From: Ruminococcaceae bacterium UBA5396
Lineage (GTDB): Bacteria; Bacillota; Clostridia; Oscillospirales; Acutalibacteraceae
DNA: 5,706 nt
Direction: 5' to 3'
Assembly (NCBI GenBank): GCA_002410715.1
Contig: DHOG01000130.1
Coordinates: 3,973 to 9,678 of the forward strand
Shown here: one piece after another, positions 5,657-5,706 of the stretch
Numbering within the stretch: position 1 is the first letter of the stretch
How the letters are laid out: every line of letters starts with the position of its first letter
Notes under the pieces: generated by a model
Database searches by the model: none
What the model saw: only the letters and a program-made list of their open reading frames with translations
Told to the model about the DNA's origin: nothing
Translations under genes and position numbers: made by a program

Positions 5657-5662
5657 TATAAT
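5657..5662 (+). promoter_or_regulatory. Consensus -10 box of a new transcription unit
   Basis: TATAAT is a perfect -10 hexamer in AT-rich sequence, 38 nt before the start codon at 5701. The -35 region is poor: TACTTT at 5634-5639 would have 17-nt spacing. A separate promoter here implies that the downstream gene can be expressed independently of the dehydrogenase pair. Confidence 0.45.
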
Positions 5663-5691
5663 ATAAGTTGTAAAAAAAGAATGTGGGATAG

Positions 5692-5706
5692 GTGAGCAAC
5701 ATGAGC
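5692..5706 (+). CDS. Start of a further gene, cut by the window edge
   Basis: Two in-frame starts are possible: GTG 5692 and ATG 5701, each followed by AGC. AGGTGA (5690-5695) lies 5 nt before ATG 5701, and GGGATAGG (5685-5692) lies too close to GTG 5692, so ATG is slightly preferred. Together with the TATAAT box upstream, this suggests a real gene beginning here. With at most five codons visible, nothing can be said about its product. Confidence 0.35.

Noticed and set aside
5397..5702. Minus-strand open frame of about 100 codons over the end of the last dehydrogenase-like gene
   Set aside because: It is largely antisense to a well-supported gene, has no recognisable domain, and begins in the leader of the next gene.

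Overview
The window looks like a stretch of a low-to-moderate GC Firmicute, most likely an anaerobic clostridial lineage. The grounds are strong GGAGG-type ribosome binding sites, two TTG starts set by such sites, a lipoprotein with a Ser/Thr/Asn-rich spacer, and protein families common in Clostridia. This is inference; no taxonomic marker gene is present.

Layout: (1) 1-268, the C-terminal 85 codons of a D-psicose/D-tagatose 3-epimerase-like sugar epimerase, cut off at the left edge by a perfect 34-bp palindrome. (2) 335-1696 (+), a lipid-anchored extracellular SGNH/GDSL hydrolase, probably a carbohydrate or other ester hydrolase, with a C-terminal beta-rich domain. (3) 1697-2041, a 345-bp convergent intergenic region holding a two-tier hairpin, a GC-rich minus-strand terminator, a 33-nt piece that fits the 3' end of a tRNA-Gly (T arm, acceptor 3' strand, CCA), and a second, symmetric hairpin terminator. 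(4) 2042-3388 (-), a FAD-dependent oxidoreductase. (5) 3389-3645, a divergent control region with a good minus-strand promoter and a dyad at the likely plus-strand promoter. (6) 3646-4719 (+), a canonical Gfo/Idh/MocA dehydrogenase, followed without any gap by (7) 4720-5565 (+), a shorter Gfo/Idh/MocA-like protein with a degenerate nucleotide-binding loop. (8) 5566-5706, a new TATAAT box and the first codons of a further gene that runs off the window.

The genes read as part of a sugar or glycoside utilisation locus. A surface esterase could deacylate a glycan or glycoside outside the cell. Inside the cell, NAD(P)- and FAD-dependent oxidoreductases together with a keto-sugar epimerase could rearrange the released sugar, for example through 3-keto intermediates. 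The substrate cannot be read from the sequence. No transporter, glycoside hydrolase or regulator lies within the window.

The least ordinary parts are the tRNA-Gly 3' fragment, which is a possible integration scar, the two-tier hairpin beside it, the degenerate partner dehydrogenase, and the edge palindrome, which is probably an assembly or amplification fold-back.
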